Of a stretch of 64,000 nucleotides of DNA, positions 35,486-45,342 are shown piece after piece. Numbering within the stretch: position 1 is the first letter of the stretch; every line of letters begins with the position of its first letter. The notes beneath the pieces were generated by a model. That model did not search any database. It was not told the origin of the DNA and was given only the letters and a program-made list of their open reading frames with translations. Origin of the DNA: Cytophagaceae bacterium (lineage in GTDB: Bacteria; Bacteroidota; Bacteroidia; Cytophagales; Flexibacteraceae); the NCBI GenBank assembly GCA_947458545.1, contig CANGYH010000001.1:1364001-1428000 (forward strand), written 5' to 3'. The position numbers were made by a program, and so were the translations under genes.

Positions 35486-36277
35486 TTATTGCCAAACCTT
35501 CCAGGGCGGGTTTGGCGAGCGCCACAGGTCTTCCAGCACGGTTTTGTCGCGCAGGGTATCCATGGGCTGCCAAAAACCAGGGTGCCGCCAGGCGGCCAAC
35601 TGCCCTTCGGCGGCCAAGCGCATCAGGGGCTCTTGCTCCCAGGTGGTATGGTCTGCGTCGATAAAGTCGAATACGCCTGGCTCCAGCACAAAGAAACCAC
35701 CGTTGACGAAGGCGCTGCCCTCGGCGTTTACGTCGGCACGAGGTTTCTCGCGGAAGGAGTCTATCAACTCTTGATGGGGATCCAACTGAAAAACCCCGAA
35801 TCTGCCCGGAGGCTGCACGGCCGCCAGTGTAGCCAGTTTGCCATGTTGCCGGTGGAAGGCAATCTCTCCAGAGATGTCGATATCGGCAACACCGTCGCCA
35901 TAGGTCATGCAGAACGTCTCGTCGCCGATGTACTCGCGCACACGTTTAAGCCTGCCGCCTGTCATGGAGTTCTCGCCCGTATCTACCAAGGTAATCCGCC
36001 AGGGCTCTATGGAAGTGCGGTGGATGGCCATGCCATTGGTGCGCAAATCGAGCGTTACGTCTGAGCAATGGAGGAAGTATCGGCTAAAAAACTCTTTGAT
36101 GATATAGCCCTTATAGCCCAGGCAAATAACAAAGTCGTTGATGCCGTGCTGGCTGTAAATCTTCATGATATGCCACAAGATGGGCATAGCACCTATCTCT
36201 ACCATCGGCTTGGGCCGCACGGCAGACTCCTCGCTGATGCGGGTACCCAGGCCGCCGGCCAGAATAACACATTTCAT
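35486..36277 (-). CDS. rfbF: Glucose-1-phosphate cytidylyltransferase
   Basis: A 263-aa nucleotidyltransferase that makes CDP-glucose from CTP and glucose 1-phosphate. MKCVILAGGLGTRISEES and RPKPMVEIGAMPILWHIMKIY are the RfbF signatures, followed by YGDGVADIDI, GGFFVLEPGVFDFI, the WEQEPL block and WQPMDTLRDKTVLEDLW. It is the first gene of a two-gene operon with the epimerase. The CDP-glucose 4,6-dehydratase that normally accompanies it is not in the window. Confidence 0.93.
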   Translation of the reverse strand: MKCVILAGGLGTRISEESAVRPKPMVEIGAMPILWHIMKIYSQHGINDFVICLGYKGYIIKEFFSRYFLHCSDVTLDLRTNGMAIHRTSIEPWRITLVDTGENSMTGGRLKRVREYIGDETFCMTYGDGVADIDISGEIAFHRQHGKLATLAAVQPPGRFGVFQLDPHQELIDSFREKPRADVNAEGSAFVNGGFFVLEPGVFDFIDADHTTWEQEPLMRLAAEGQLAAWRHPGFWQPMDTLRDKTVLEDLWRSPNPPWKVWQ

Positions 36278-36482
36278 GTATAAAATCGCAGCTACCTACC
36301 TCTCAGCTCTGGCCTTGGCTAAGTGCCTATAAGGGGCTAGGTAGTTGAAAGGTCGGTATTTTAGTGGTAGTGCAGTTGCACCAAAGGTAAATATCCCAGT
36401 ACGGCAAACAAGGGCCTGTGGATATAAAAACTTGCATAGACTGGTTTGGAAAAAAGCCTCTTGCCAGAGAACCTTGCGCCCT

Positions 36483-37118
36483 ATGCGCACCCTTTTAGTA
36501 AGCCTGACGCTGTGCCTGGGCCTTGGCATCGCCACGCCGGGCAAGGCCCAGGCAACCAAGCCAGACAAAGAGCTAGACCGCCTATTGCAGTATATGACGG
36601 GCAGCTTTAGCTCTGCTCAGCAGGCTGCGGCAGACAGTGCCTACTTTGACATCAGCCTGCACATGGCGCGCATTTGGCGGCACCGCCCCACCACCGAGGG
36701 CTACTGGCTCTACGTAGAACAGGCCATGGCCGCACGGGCAGACAAGCCCTACCGCCAGCGTGTGTACCACGTATACCGAGATGGGCAGCAAAGGCTGGTT
36801 TCAGCCGTGTTTGAGCTGCGACAGCCCTTGCGCTTTGCAGGCCAGTATGCCCAGGCCGCACCCCTGGCAGGCCTAACGCCCGACTCGCTGCTGCCCCGCC
36901 TGGGCTGCGAGATTGTGCTGGTGCCCCTTGCACAGAGCTTTGAAGGCAGCACCGGAGACCGCACCTGCCCCAGCAACCTGCGCGGTGCCAGCTATGCCAC
37001 CAGCCAGGTAACGCTGACAGAGCAATTGCTAGAAAGCTGGGACCGTGGCTTCGATGCCGCCGGCAAGCAGGTATGGGGGGCCGAGAAAGGCGGCTACCGC
37101 TTTGTAAAACAACGGTAA
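36483..37118 (+). CDS. CpcT/CpeT-like protein
   Basis: A 211-aa secreted or periplasmic protein with a signal peptide (LLVSLTLCLGLGIATPGKAQA). The mature part matches the CpcT/CpeT fold: LDRLLQYMTGSFSSAQQ, YVEQAMAARADKPYRQRVYHV, GCEIVLV, and ESWDRGFDAAGKQVWGAEKGGYRF. In cyanobacteria these proteins attach bilins to phycobiliproteins; no phycobilin genes occur here, so the role must be different. The ATG at 36483 opens the signal peptide, 6 nt after CCTTG. Confidence 0.82.
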   Translation: MRTLLVSLTLCLGLGIATPGKAQATKPDKELDRLLQYMTGSFSSAQQAAADSAYFDISLHMARIWRHRPTTEGYWLYVEQAMAARADKPYRQRVYHVYRDGQQRLVSAVFELRQPLRFAGQYAQAAPLAGLTPDSLLPRLGCEIVLVPLAQSFEGSTGDRTCPSNLRGASYATSQVTLTEQLLESWDRGFDAAGKQVWGAEKGGYRFVKQR

Positions 37119-37215
37119 GGCACCTGGCCAGTAGGTGAGGCGAGGAAGCTGAAAATTTCTCGTCTAATTCGCCCTGTCTTTTGAGCGTTTGCAACAGGCT
37201 TTTCGTCTTTCAATT

Positions 37216-38964
37216 ATGAAAGCCTTTGCCATTACCCTAAGTCTTGCCTTGCTATGGACGACAAACGCCGCCGGGCAGGGCATCTTCCGCACGGCGCAGT
37301 TGCTGGCCAACCGAAGTGCCACCCAAAACTGCCTGACCGTAGAGGATGCCGATGGCAACCAATACCTGGCCATCACCTTTTACGACACGCTCAAGCTGAA
37401 GCATCCAGACCAGACTTTGAGCGTGCGAAACTTTAGCGGCCGTGCCCAGGGCCGCGCAGGTGTTGCCCTTCTGAAGCTAGACCGCAACGGCAGGCGTCTT
37501 GGCAGCCTGGTACTAACTGATTCTACCCAAGCGCTGCAAGCCCAGCAGTTTAATCTGTTGCCCAGCGGAGACTTGGAGCTCTCGTTCTTTGCTGCTGGTG
37601 CGCTTTTGGCAAACGGCATACGCCTCCAACAAAACCCAACACCAGCAGGCCAGCAAGAGGGCCCAGGCTATGCCCTGCTAGATACCAGCCTAAGGATCAG
37701 GCAACAATACCAGTGCCGTTATCCCAAAGTGGGTGCATACATCTCTACTGTGGCGGCAACGGGCCCCTCGCATGTATTTATCAGCAGTTTTGCCAACACG
37801 GATACCGTACAGCTTAACGGGCAACGTTTTGTAGCGCCCGCCTACCTGCAGGGCCAATACAATCAGTATGCCTATGTGGCCCAGATGCCCAAGGCGGCCG
37901 GCCCTACGCAGCTGATCTACTTCTGGACTCGACGCGGTAGCCAAGGGGCACCTTCTATTAGCCGGATTGACCACGATGCCGATGGCAATTGCTACATAAC
38001 CCTCTCTGCCTACCAAACCGGAGACATTTACATGAACGACTCCGTAATTGCCAGTTGCCGCGATGCTGGCGCCGTGGTAATTAAGCTGGGCCCCGGCGGG
38101 CGAAAACAGTGGGCAAGCCTCATTGCTGCCAAGTATGGTATGCAAGTCACGGCTATGGCAGCATCGCCTCTGCAAGACAAAATATACCTTGCCTTTAGCG
38201 TTTTAGGCAGAAGCGTTTTGGCGGGGCAGCAGTTCGACACCGATACGGTAATCTCTCCCTCTTGCCCGCAAACCTACCTCGGGGCGATGGGCGCCTTAGT
38301 GCTTGACGCTGAAACCGGAGCCCAGCTCCATGCCTCCGTCTTTAGGCACAGGCATGCGCACTACACCTTTAAAGGCCAGATGGACCGCATCGTGGTAAAC
38401 CCCTATGGCGAAGTATACTGGGGCGGGTCTATCCAGGGCAACCCAACCCTGTTTGGTGGCCCCCCTGTGCAGGGATGGCAAACGCTCTTTGTAGCCGCCA
38501 CCGGCCCCAATCTTGAGCTGCGCTGGATATCGCGCATAGGCGGCCCGGTTGATGGTACCGAGCGGCAACTAGTCTCAATGCGCTACAGCCCTTACTGGCA
38601 AGAGCTGCAACTGGTCGGCGGCCTAACGAGTTGGCCGCAGGCTACGGCGGTAGGCGTTGGCAACACCATCGTCAGCGCCACGCGGCCTGCACTCTTCACA
38701 GCCGCCTTGCAAGGCTTACGCCTCACGGGCATGGAAGGCCAAAAGCAGACGCTTGCCCCCTACCCCAACCCGGCCACCACAGGCAGCCTCATCTCGGCGG
38801 GTATTGGCGGCACGGGGCGCTTTGCCTTAGCAGACGCAACCGGCCGGCGGTTTGCCTGCACCTCATTGCCCGACGGCAGGCTGCGGCTGCCCCAGGTTGT
38901 GGCAGGAGTCTATACCCTGCTGGGGCCGCAAGGCCAAAAAGCCCGCCTAGTGATCCAGCCTTAG
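37216..38964 (+). CDS. Secreted protein with T9SS type A sorting domain
   Basis: A 582-aa protein with a signal peptide (FAITLSLALLWTTNAAGQ). The body has repeated beta-rich segments with TVxDADGNxYLAxTF-like and RIDHDADGNCYITLS sequences, resembling bacterial beta-propeller repeats. The C-terminal 70 residues start with APYPNPA and end with VAGVYTLLGPQGQKARLVIQP, the type A sorting domain recognised by the T9SS for surface export. The function of the propeller part is unknown. The ATG at 37216 begins the signal peptide. Confidence 0.83.
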   Translation: MKAFAITLSLALLWTTNAAGQGIFRTAQLLANRSATQNCLTVEDADGNQYLAITFYDTLKLKHPDQTLSVRNFSGRAQGRAGVALLKLDRNGRRLGSLVLTDSTQALQAQQFNLLPSGDLELSFFAAGALLANGIRLQQNPTPAGQQEGPGYALLDTSLRIRQQYQCRYPKVGAYISTVAATGPSHVFISSFANTDTVQLNGQRFVAPAYLQGQYNQYAYVAQMPKAAGPTQLIYFWTRRGSQGAPSISRIDHDADGNCYITLSAYQTGDIYMNDSVIASCRDAGAVVIKLGPGGRKQWASLIAAKYGMQVTAMAASPLQDKIYLAFSVLGRSVLAGQQFDTDTVISPSCPQTYLGAMGALVLDAETGAQLHASVFRHRHAHYTFKGQMDRIVVNPYGEVYWGGSIQGNPTLFGGPPVQGWQTLFVAATGPNLELRWISRIGGPVDGTERQLVSMRYSPYWQELQLVGGLTSWPQATAVGVGNTIVSATRPALFTAALQGLRLTGMEGQKQTLAPYPNPATTGSLISAGIGGTGRFALADATGRRFACTSLPDGRLRLPQVVAGVYTLLGPQGQKARLVIQP

Positions 38965-38973
38965 GCTTATGGG

Positions 38974-39393
38974 CTAAAGGATCAGGTTCCGCTTCTTCTC
39001 TGCCTGTTGTAGCCAGAAACCCACCACCATCAGCACCATAGCGATGGAAAAGTAGGGTGTGTGCAAAACAGGCACAAAGCTGCCAAGAAGGATCAATTGC
39101 ACCAGCACCCACCCGGCCAATACCAGCCCCTGCGCGGCAACATACCAGCCATAGTAGCGCACATGCGCCGCAACCGACAGGCACACCAGCAAGCTGCTTA
39201 CCCCAATGATCACAAACAAGGCCATACCCGGAATAAAGAAGCTCCCGAATGGTAGTTCTTCCAGATATTCTTCAGGCAGGCCCAGCGCCTGGCCCGACGG
39301 GTCTGACAACAGTTTGGAGCCCCCGTACAGCGCCGTAATGCCTACGAAAAACAACAACCACTGGGCCAACAGCCGCATCAACTTATAAATCAT
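38974..39393 (-). CDS. Four-helix membrane protein
   Basis: A 139-aa inner-membrane protein with four predicted helices (about residues 8-28, 52-76, 83-105 and 115-130) and a short basic tail. I recognise no family. A PFGSFFIPGMALFVIIG block between helices 1 and 2 is distinctive. A TATATTTA element lies about 30 nt upstream. The stop is 10 nt from the convergent T9SS cargo gene. Confidence 0.7.
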   Translation of the reverse strand: MIYKLMRLLAQWLLFFVGITALYGGSKLLSDPSGQALGLPEEYLEELPFGSFFIPGMALFVIIGVSSLLVCLSVAAHVRYYGWYVAAQGLVLAGWVLVQLILLGSFVPVLHTPYFSIAMVLMVVGFWLQQAEKKRNLIL

Positions 39394-39445
39394 CTGGGCT
39401 TTTGCAGATAAACGTATGGTATGTAAATATACCGATTAACCCCCG

Positions 39446-40105
39446 TCAACGGATAGCCACCACTATATGGCTGAGGGCAGGCCCAACATGGCCCGCTGCC
39501 GAGGTGCGCATCTGCTCTTCGAAAGGCAAAATCTTGACCCGGGCCCAAGGACCGTCTGCCAATAGCGCTACAAGGTCAGCCTCCTCAAACAGGCGAAACC
39601 CGGTATAAGTGAATGGCAATTGCCGCATGTAGGCCGCAGCCCGCACACCCAAAACCAAAATACCGCCAGGCCGCAGCGCTCGGGCATACTCGGCCAGGGC
39701 CAGGGCCGGATCCGGAGAAAAGTAAAGGGTGTTCACGCTAAGCGCCCTATCAAAGCTGGCATCTGTAAAGGGCATAGCCTCTGCCACGCCTTGCACAAAC
39801 CTGGCCCGCCCCGCCGCCACGAGAGCCACGTGGAGCCGCTCTGCCTCGGCAATCATATCAGGGGCATAGTCTAGCCCCGTGTAATACAACTGCTTATGCG
39901 CGGCCAATGCCGGCATCGTGAGTGTGGCATTGCCGGGCCCAACCTCCAAGAGGCGCTCGCCTTGGTCTAAGGCTAGCGCGGCCAAGGCGGCATCGGTCAG
40001 CGCACGGTTGCTCTCGTTCATGCGGCGGGCCATCTCTAGCCCGGCCGGCCCTTCAGGCTTGCGGAGCTGGCGTGCCACCTCGTCCATAGAAAATGCAGAT
40101 GCCAT
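39446..40105 (-). CDS. Class I SAM-dependent methyltransferase
   Basis: A 219-aa methyltransferase with the SAM loop LEVGPGNATLTMPAL (motif I), TGLDYAPDMIAEAE (motif II), FDRALSVNTLYFSPDP (motif IV) and LRPGGILVLGVR (motif V/VI). The N-terminus (AFSMDEVARQLRKPEGPAGLEMARRMNESN) resembles small-molecule methyltransferases. The substrate is unknown. It is unrelated in sequence to the second methyltransferase at 40.3 kb. Confidence 0.9.
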   Translation of the reverse strand: MASAFSMDEVARQLRKPEGPAGLEMARRMNESNRALTDAALAALALDQGERLLEVGPGNATLTMPALAAHKQLYYTGLDYAPDMIAEAERLHVALVAAGRARFVQGVAEAMPFTDASFDRALSVNTLYFSPDPALALAEYARALRPGGILVLGVRAAAYMRQLPFTYTGFRLFEEADLVALLADGPWARVKILPFEEQMRTSAAGHVGPALSHIVVAIR

Positions 40106-40268
40106 TATGCCCCTAAGTTGGGCACAAAAATCCGCCCCAAGCTAAATATGCCCATATGCTCAGTACCAGGCACAGCCCCGCTGCAACGGTTACCAAGCTA
40201 AAGCCACTGACCGGGGTACAGCCCTTGCACAGCAGGCCGTAGGGCTTAGCCAATTTCTTGCCCCCCCT

Positions 40269-40303
40269 TCAACTTTCAACTCTCAACTTTCAACTTTCAA
40301 CTT
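40269..40303 (+). repeat. Five tandem TCAACTT heptads at a promoter
   Basis: Five copies of TCAACTT (the second is TCAACTC), preceded by a run of seven Cs (40261-40267) and followed directly by TCTTTGCACC and the ATG of the methyltransferase at 40314. Slippage would change the promoter spacing. Confidence 0.85.
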
Positions 40304-40313
40304 TCTTTGCACC

Positions 40314-41048
40314 ATGGCTTGGTTTGAAACCTGGTTCGACACCGAATACTATCACCTGCTCTACAACAACCGCAACCACGCCGAGGCCGATGCCTTTGTA
40401 GAAAAGCTCTTTGAGGCCGAGGTGCTGGCGGCAGGTATGCACATCCTGGAGCTGGCCTGCGGCAAAGGCCGACACGCTGCGGCCATGTACCGCTTGGGGG
40501 CTACCGTGCTGGGGGTAGATCTGTCGGCCAATAGCATTGCGGCTGCCGAGGCACTTGCAGAGCCGGGCCTTGGCTTTGCCGTGCACGACATGCGACAACC
40601 CATGCCCGGCCAACCCCATAGCTACGACGCCATCACCAACCTGTTTACCAGCTTCGGCTATTTCGACGACGAGGCCGACAACGCTCGTGTGTTGGCCAAC
40701 GTCGTGCATGCCCTCAAGCCCGGCGGCACCTTCGTGCTGGATTTTCTCAACGCCGCCCCTACCCTGCGCAACCTGAAGCCTGCCCACACCGAGCTGCGCG
40801 GCCACGTACGGTTCGACATTACCAAACGTGTTGAAGGTGGCAAGATCCTCAAGACCATTTCGGTGAACGACGGGTTAAATACGGCCGGGCCCTTTGTAGA
40901 GCAAGTGCAGGCCCTAACACCCGCAGACCTGACACGCCTCTGCCAAGAGGCTGGTTTACAGGTTGTATCCCGATATGGCGACTACCATCTACGCCCTTTA
41001 GACGTTGAAGGCTCGGCCCGGTGCATACTGGTTTGCCAAGCGCCATAG
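40314..41048 (+). CDS. Class I SAM-dependent methyltransferase
   Basis: A 244-aa methyltransferase. MAWFETWFDTEYYHLLYNNRN, the N-terminus, is characteristic of a conserved Bacteroidota group. LELACGKGRHAAAMYRLG is the SAM loop, GVDLSANSIAAAE motif II, and LKPGGTFVLDFLN a later motif. The C-terminal half (TPADLTRLCQEAGLQVVSRYGDYHLRP) fits substrate recognition. The ATG lies 4 nt after TCTTTG. The substrate is unknown. Confidence 0.9.
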   Translation: MAWFETWFDTEYYHLLYNNRNHAEADAFVEKLFEAEVLAAGMHILELACGKGRHAAAMYRLGATVLGVDLSANSIAAAEALAEPGLGFAVHDMRQPMPGQPHSYDAITNLFTSFGYFDDEADNARVLANVVHALKPGGTFVLDFLNAAPTLRNLKPAHTELRGHVRFDITKRVEGGKILKTISVNDGLNTAGPFVEQVQALTPADLTRLCQEAGLQVVSRYGDYHLRPLDVEGSARCILVCQAP

Positions 41049-41231
41049 CCAGAAATCACTTGGTATGCCCCATTTTTGCGGGCACTGCTGGCAATCCGAC
41101 AAGGAGGCTTAGCACCCACAACAGACACCAACACATACTGCCTCGACAGAAGGCTGCCCATGCGGCGACATTCAATACGCCCGCGCAGCCTACATTTTAG
41201 GCATCACTAAACCCCCTGCCCCACCTTCCGG

Positions 41232-41702
41232 ATGAAATCAGAAGAAATACAGGACCTGCTCAGCTTCATCGCCTCTTCTGGCCTGGATGAAGTAAACATT
41301 GAGACAGAGAACTTTAAGCTGAACGTGAAGCGCTCGGCAGCCCAAGTGCTGGTGCAAGCTCCCGTTGCGGCGGCTCCGGCCCCAATGCCCGTAGCCGCCC
41401 CGGCTCCTGCAGCCGCACCGGCTGCGCCGGCTCCTGCGGCTGCCCCTGCAGCGGCTGCCAATACGGTAACGCAGAAGTCGCCCATGATTGGCACCTTCTA
41501 TGCAGCATCCTCGCCTGACACTCCTGCCTTCGTCCAGGTAGGAGACACCGTACGCAAAGGGCAAATCATCTGCATTATCGAGGCCATGAAACTCTTCAAC
41601 GAGATCGAGTGTGATTTTGACGGCCGAGTAGTGCAAGTGCTGGTCAACAACGCCACACCCGTAGAGTACGACCAGCCGCTCTTTATCATAGAGCCAGCCT
41701 AA
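41232..41702 (+). CDS. accB: Biotin carboxyl carrier protein of acetyl-CoA carboxylase
   Basis: A 156-aa protein that carries the carboxyl group on biotin in fatty-acid synthesis. The N-terminus has a helical domain (EIQDLLSFIASSGLDEVNIE), a Pro/Ala-rich linker (about residues 45-77) and the biotinyl domain with the biotin-lysine motif EAMKLFNE preceded by KGQIICI. The gene is first of an accB-accC pair, separated from accC by a structured AT-rich element. Confidence 0.97.
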   Translation: MKSEEIQDLLSFIASSGLDEVNIETENFKLNVKRSAAQVLVQAPVAAAPAPMPVAAPAPAAAPAAPAPAAAPAAAANTVTQKSPMIGTFYAASSPDTPAFVQVGDTVRKGQIICIIEAMKLFNEIECDFDGRVVQVLVNNATPVEYDQPLFIIEPA

Positions 41703-41704
41703 TC

Positions 41705-41843
41705 AATTAAGAATTAAAAATTAAGAGTTAAAAATTAAATAGGTTAAGCTTGCGGAGAGGTTGCCTAGGCTCTGAATCAGCCCGAAGGCGCAACCAAGTG
41801 CTCCGCTTTCTTAATTTTTAATTGTTAATTTTTAATTCTTATT
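41705..41843. repeat. Nested inverted-repeat element between accB and accC
   Basis: Arms at about 41705-41738 and 41811-41843 are AT-rich and nearly complementary; each holds two copies of AATTAAAAATTAA. They flank a GC-rich core with its own stems GCGGAG/CTCCGC (41752-41757 with 41801-41806), GGTTGC/GCAACC (41759-41764 with 41790-41795) and GGCT/AGCC. The whole could fold into one long hairpin in DNA or RNA. Confidence 0.8.
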
Positions 41844-41857
41844 CAGCCCCCCTGGGT

Positions 41858-43201
<1,344 letters not shown>

Positions 43202-43223
43202 GCCCACTTCTCACCCCAGCCCC

Positions 43224-43252
43224 AAAAGCCCTGCCACAGCGGTAGGGCTTTT
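43224..43252 (+). terminator. Terminator after accC
   Basis: AAAAGCCCTGCC and GGTAGGGCTTTT form a 12-bp stem (one G-U pair) with a T-tract, 22 nt after the stop. Confidence 0.8.
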
Positions 43253-43261
43253 TGTTTCAAG

Positions 43262-44113
43262 CTACTCTATGGGCTGCCCATGGCGGCGCTCAAAGCAAAA
43301 CACGCGCTGGGCCTCGTTGGCCACGTAGAGGCGGTGGCTGTCTCTCCACCAGATGGCCTCGGCCTGCCCCCCTTTATGAAAACGCAGCCTGGCCAAGGGC
43401 CGGCGCAACACGCGCTCGGTGCTGTCTAGGCCATAGAGGTAAACCATGCCATAAGCAACTAATGCCAGCACCCCGCCACCCGGAGAGACGGCAGCTCCCG
43501 TGACGGGGTAAAACAACCGGGCAGAATCCACCACCGGCGCCACAGAATCGCCGGGCATGGTTGGCAGCCGATAAACCTTGACCGTTTGGCGGCCCCGGTT
43601 CTTGCTGACGGCATATAGATGCCCCCTGCGGTAGAAGACCGCCTCACAGTCAAAGTTTTGGCCAGGCCGGGGCGGGGGCCAGGCCGTCTGGTCGGCATAC
43701 CGCACAGGCAGCCGCGCTGCAGCAGGTTGGCCCGGCCTGTATTGGTACACGGCCAGGTTACGCCTGCTGTTGCGGTTGTTGCCTAGGTCGGCTATGAAGA
43801 GGGTGCCGGCGCTGTCGCGCGCCAGGTCTTCCCAGTCTTGGTTGTGGGCGTTGGGCACGGGCAAGGTCTGCACCAGACGCCCGTTGTAGGTAACTTCATA
43901 CAGTTGGGCAGGGCCGTCGTCGTTGTGGGTTAAAAACGACGAGTCTGTCCAGGCTACGGCACCCGAGCATTCATCTACGGCATCGGGCAGCCTGAAAACG
44001 TAGCGGGCCCTGTAGCCGCTCTTAGGCCACTGGGCCTCTGCCGGTGTGTGCCTGGGCCACCATAGCCCCCAGGCCAGCGCAAAGCAACAAGCCAATTGTA
44101 CGAACCATCCCAT
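43262..44113 (-). CDS. Secreted beta-propeller-like protein of unknown function
   Basis: A roughly 283-aa protein with an N-terminal hydrophobic signal segment (WFVQLACCFALAWGLWW). The body has beta-rich repeats such as ECSGAVAWTDSSFLTHNDDG, NAHNQDWEDLARDSAGTLFIADLGNNR, FDCEAVFYRRGHLYAVSKNRG and EAIWWRDSHRLYVANE, which suggest a six-bladed propeller of the SdiA-regulated or esterase-like type. I do not recognise the exact family. GACCTTTG lies 4 nt before a GTG at 44122, three codons upstream of the ATG used here, so GTG may be the true start. Confidence 0.72.
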   Translation of the reverse strand: MGWFVQLACCFALAWGLWWPRHTPAEAQWPKSGYRARYVFRLPDAVDECSGAVAWTDSSFLTHNDDGPAQLYEVTYNGRLVQTLPVPNAHNQDWEDLARDSAGTLFIADLGNNRNSRRNLAVYQYRPGQPAAARLPVRYADQTAWPPPRPGQNFDCEAVFYRRGHLYAVSKNRGRQTVKVYRLPTMPGDSVAPVVDSARLFYPVTGAAVSPGGGVLALVAYGMVYLYGLDSTERVLRRPLARLRFHKGGQAEAIWWRDSHRLYVANEAQRVFCFERRHGQPIE

Positions 44114-44126
44114 CCAGCGCACAACG

Positions 44127-44134
44127 CAAAGGTC
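44127..44134 (-). promoter_or_regulatory. -7-like element abutting a GTG start
   Basis: GACCTTTG on the minus strand, 4 nt before GTG at 44122-44120. It supports that codon as the start of the propeller-like protein. Confidence 0.4.
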
Positions 44135-44221
44135 GTAGTGAAGTTGAGTTTGGAGGGGATGGCGGGCACACCACAAGTTGCTTGTAGTGCCGGCCGGCAA
44201 ACGCCACCTGGGCCATGGGCG

Positions 44222-44229
44222 TACATTTG
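44222..44229 (+). promoter_or_regulatory. TACATTTG promoter of the LptF/LptG-type gene
   Basis: An exact TANNTTTG match, 16 nt upstream of the ATG at 44246. Confidence 0.6.
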
Positions 44230-44245
44230 CGCATCCGCCTTCGCC

Positions 44246-45331
44246 ATGCTCAAGCTTATAGACTGGTACATTCTGCGCAAGTTCCTTACCACATTTCTGT
44301 TTGTGGTGCTGGTGCTGACGGTGGTGATCTGTGTGATAGACTTTGTGGAGAAGAATGACGACTTCATCCACTCCAAGCCAGGGTTTGTCCGCATGATGCG
44401 AGACTATTTCCTTAATCTGGCACCCTACTTCATCAACCTGCTCTCGCCCATCACGGTCTTTATTGCCACCGTTATCGTTACGGCGCAGTTGGCTACACGT
44501 ACAGAGATTATCGCCATCTTAAGCGCGGGCGTGAGCTTTAGGCGGCTCTGGGTGCCTTATGTGGCAGGCGCCACCATTGTGGGTATCAGCTTGTTTTTGC
44601 TCAACAGTTATGTTATCCCTCGGGCCAACCGCAAGCGGGTGGAGTTCGAGATGAAGTACATCAAAAACCCGTTCACCTTCGAGGGGCGCAACATCCACAT
44701 GAAGGTAGCCCCAGAGGTGTACGCCTACCTAGAGAGTTACTCCAACACGCTCAACACCGGCTACCGTTTTACCCTAGAGACGATCAGAGACCGCAAGCTG
44801 TTGGTGAAGACCCGGGCCGAACGCCTGGTGTGGCAGCCGGAGCGCAAAAACTGGCGCTTGGAAGATTACTCCATCCGCCGTTTTGACCTCGCTACCGGTG
44901 CCGAAACCTTTACCATCGGTGGTGTGCTAGACACCACGTTGCGCCTCTCTCCGGCAGACTTCGACAACGACTACCTTCGGTATGAGACGCTCACCACGCC
45001 AGAGCTTAACAGCTATCTAGCTGAGCTCGTTATGCGCGGTGCCGATAATACAGCCCCGTATCAGATCGAAAAGTATCTGCGGGTAACCTACCCGTTTGCC
45101 ATGGTCATCCTGACGATCATCGGCGTCATCATGACGGCCCGCAAAACCCGCGAAGGGCCTGGCCTGCAGATTGCCATTGGCTTTGCGCTGGCTTTCATCT
45201 ACATCATCTTCTTCATCATGAGCCGCAGCATCGCCCAGGCAGGCTCCATAGATCCACTGCTGGCCTGCTGGCTGCCCAACCTGGTGTTTTCGGCCATTGG
45301 GGTTTTCCTGTACAAGACGGTGCCGCGCTAG
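44246..45331 (+). CDS. LptF/LptG-family permease
   Basis: A 361-aa inner-membrane protein of the YjgP/YjgQ family, part of the complex that extracts lipopolysaccharide for transport to the outer membrane. The start MLKLIDWYILRKFLTTFLF is typical of LptF/LptG. Three N-terminal helices, a periplasmic beta-jellyroll (about residues 140-270) and three C-terminal helices (YPFAMVILTIIGVIMTA onward) complete the layout. The partner LptB and LptC genes are not nearby. LptF versus LptG cannot be separated here. Confidence 0.9.
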   Translation: MLKLIDWYILRKFLTTFLFVVLVLTVVICVIDFVEKNDDFIHSKPGFVRMMRDYFLNLAPYFINLLSPITVFIATVIVTAQLATRTEIIAILSAGVSFRRLWVPYVAGATIVGISLFLLNSYVIPRANRKRVEFEMKYIKNPFTFEGRNIHMKVAPEVYAYLESYSNTLNTGYRFTLETIRDRKLLVKTRAERLVWQPERKNWRLEDYSIRRFDLATGAETFTIGGVLDTTLRLSPADFDNDYLRYETLTTPELNSYLAELVMRGADNTAPYQIEKYLRVTYPFAMVILTIIGVIMTARKTREGPGLQIAIGFALAFIYIIFFIMSRSIAQAGSIDPLLACWLPNLVFSAIGVFLYKTVPR

Positions 45332-45342
45332 GGTGGGCGGGG

